Assembly (NCBI GenBank): GCA_964585575.1
Contig: CAZPEM010000143.1
Span: 1 to 8,215 of the forward strand
DNA from: UBA4655 sp964585575
GTDB taxonomy: Bacteria; Planctomycetota; Planctomycetia; Pirellulales; UBA1268
DNA length: 8,215 bases
Direction: 5' to 3'
Shown here: one piece after another, positions 7,341 through 8,215 of the stretch
How positions within the stretch are numbered: position 1 is the first letter of the stretch
Layout: each line of letters begins with the position of its first letter
The notes under the pieces: model-generated
The model's input: only the letters and a program-made list of their open reading frames with translations
Database searches by the model: none
What the model was told of the DNA's origin: nothing
Made by a program: the position numbers and the translations under genes

Positions 7341-7372
7341 TCGGACCGCTCCCGGGCGGCTACCCGTGCGGC

Positions 7373-8215
7373 TCAGACCTGCTCGGCCACCGTCTCGTTG
7401 ACGAGCCGGGCGACGATCTGTTTCGCATCGATCCCCTCGGCCTGGGCGGCGAAGGTCGTGATCAGCCGGTGCGTGAGCACCGGCGCGGCCACGGCCTCGA
7501 TGTCCTCCAGCCTCACCATGTAGCTGCCCGAAAGTGCCGCCCGAGACTTCGCCGCCAGGATGAGGTTTTGCACCGCCCGCGGGCCGGCGCCCCACGACAC
7601 CAGCGGCTTGAGCCAGGCCGGGGCCGTTTCTCCCCGCGGCCGCGTCTTGCGGACGAGCTTGGCGGCGAACTGGTAGATGTGGTCGGGAACCGGCACGCGA
7701 CGAACGAGTTGCTGATAGTCGATGATCTCGGCGGCCGTGAGCACGTGCTCGAGGGACGGAACGGAGTCGCCGGTCGTGCTGCGGGCGATCATCACCTCCT
7801 CCTCTTCGGTCGGATAATCGAGCTCGATCAGGAACATGAACCGGTCGAGCTGGGCCTCGGGCAGCGGGTACGTGCCCTCCTGCTCGACAGGGTTTTGCGT
7901 GGCGAGCACGAAGAACGGCGGCTCGAGCCGCGACGTCTTGCCGACCACCGTCACCTTGTGCTCCTGCATCGCCTCGAGCATCGCGGCCTGCGTCTTTGGC
8001 GGCGCGCGGTTGATCTCGTCGGCCAGCACGATGTTGGCGAACACGGGCCCCGGCACGAAATGGAACTCGCGCCGGCCGTCGGCCGTCTCCTGGAGGATGT
8101 CGGTGCCGGTGATGTCCATCGGCATGAGGTCGGGCGTGAACTGGATGCGGCTGAACTTGAGCGACACCGTCTCGGCCAGCTTGCTCACGAGCAGCGTCTT
8201 GGCGAGGCCCGGCAC
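7373..8215 (-). CDS. MoxR-family AAA+ ATPase (5' end missing)
   Basis: This is a MoxR-type AAA+ ATPase, a chaperone-like enzyme that uses ATP hydrolysis to remodel or activate partner proteins, usually ones with vWA domains. The window holds the last 280 residues. The first visible residues, VPGLAKT, are the end of the Walker A loop (family form GxPGxxKT), so about 50 N-terminal residues lie beyond the right edge; the GTG at the edge is an internal valine codon and not a start. Walker B is LADEINR (visible residues 64-70), followed by the MoxR-typical APPKTQAAMLEAMQE stretch. Sensor 1 is ATQNP (105-109), then PEAQLDRF (119-126). GAGPRA in the C-terminal lid domain fits the sensor 2 region. 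No membrane segment is seen, so it should be cytoplasmic. It is the first gene seen of the cluster, 94 bases before DUF58. Family assignment is very secure; the substrate is unknown. Confidence 0.97.
   Translation of the reverse strand: MPGLAKTLLVSKLAETVSLKFSRIQFTPDLMPMDITGTDILQETADGRREFHFVPGPVFANIVLADEINRAPPKTQAAMLEAMQEHKVTVVGKTSRLEPPFFVLATQNPVEQEGTYPLPEAQLDRFMFLIELDYPTEEEEVMIARSTTGDSVPSLEHVLTAAEIIDYQQLVRRVPVPDHIYQFAAKLVRKTRPRGETAPAWLKPLVSWGAGPRAVQNLILAAKSRAALSGSYMVRLEDIEAVAAPVLTHRLITTFAAQAEGIDAKQIVARLVNETVAEQV

Noticed and set aside
7342..7362. Possible terminator hairpin after MoxR (CCGC...GCGG around CCCGGG)
   Set aside because: The stem is only about four base pairs and no T-run follows it, so it does not look like an intrinsic terminator.
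6625..7401. Plus-strand ORF of 258 codons covering the MoxR-DUF58 gap
   Set aside because: It is mostly antisense to the DUF58 gene, its composition is shadow-like, and no motif is seen.
8213..8215. GTG at the window edge as the start of MoxR
   Set aside because: It encodes the valine inside the Walker A loop, so the true start must lie upstream, outside the window.

Overview
The window is a single, tightly packed, GC-rich gene cluster read entirely from the minus strand (right to left), with almost no non-coding DNA. Gene content, gene order and base composition point to a planctomycete, probably of the Pirellulales type. That taxonomic guess is inferred from the style of the proteins and no marker gene supports it.

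In the direction of transcription the genes are: (1) a MoxR-family AAA+ ATPase, cut by the right edge inside its Walker A motif (8215 to 7373); (2) a soluble DUF58/von Willebrand factor A (vWA) protein (7278 to 6364); (3) a BatA-like membrane protein with an N-terminal double-transmembrane region and a vWA domain (6367 to 4355); (4) a second membrane vWA protein with a glutamine-amidotransferase-like region (4358 to 2148); (5) a large membrane protein with three N-terminal transmembrane segments, an ectodomain, a charged helical region and a perfect PGEGK repeat tract that runs off the left edge (2062 to 1). Genes 2/3 and 3/4 overlap by four bases (ATGA), which suggests translational coupling. 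Gaps of 94 and 85 bases separate genes 1/2 and 4/5, and each contains a short tandem duplication.

From family knowledge, MoxR ATPases act with vWA proteins as chaperone-like or metal-ion-dependent assembly systems in or at the membrane; the Bat (aerotolerance) operons are the closest named relatives. Here the ATPase would work with one cytoplasmic vWA partner (DUF58) and two membrane-anchored ones. The DUF4175-like protein may be a structural or envelope-facing component. The substrate is unknown.

The less ordinary signals are: a possible 21-codon leader ORF in the gene 1/2 gap, with its own Shine-Dalgarno-like sequence and an ATGA overlap onto the DUF58 start; a perfect 17-bp tandem repeat in the gene 4/5 gap; a perfectly conserved 15-bp minisatellite encoding PGEGK; a nine-base C tract just before the last membrane anchor of gene 4; and an apparently incomplete metal site in the BatA-like protein. 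No RNA genes, mobile elements or CRISPR arrays were seen.
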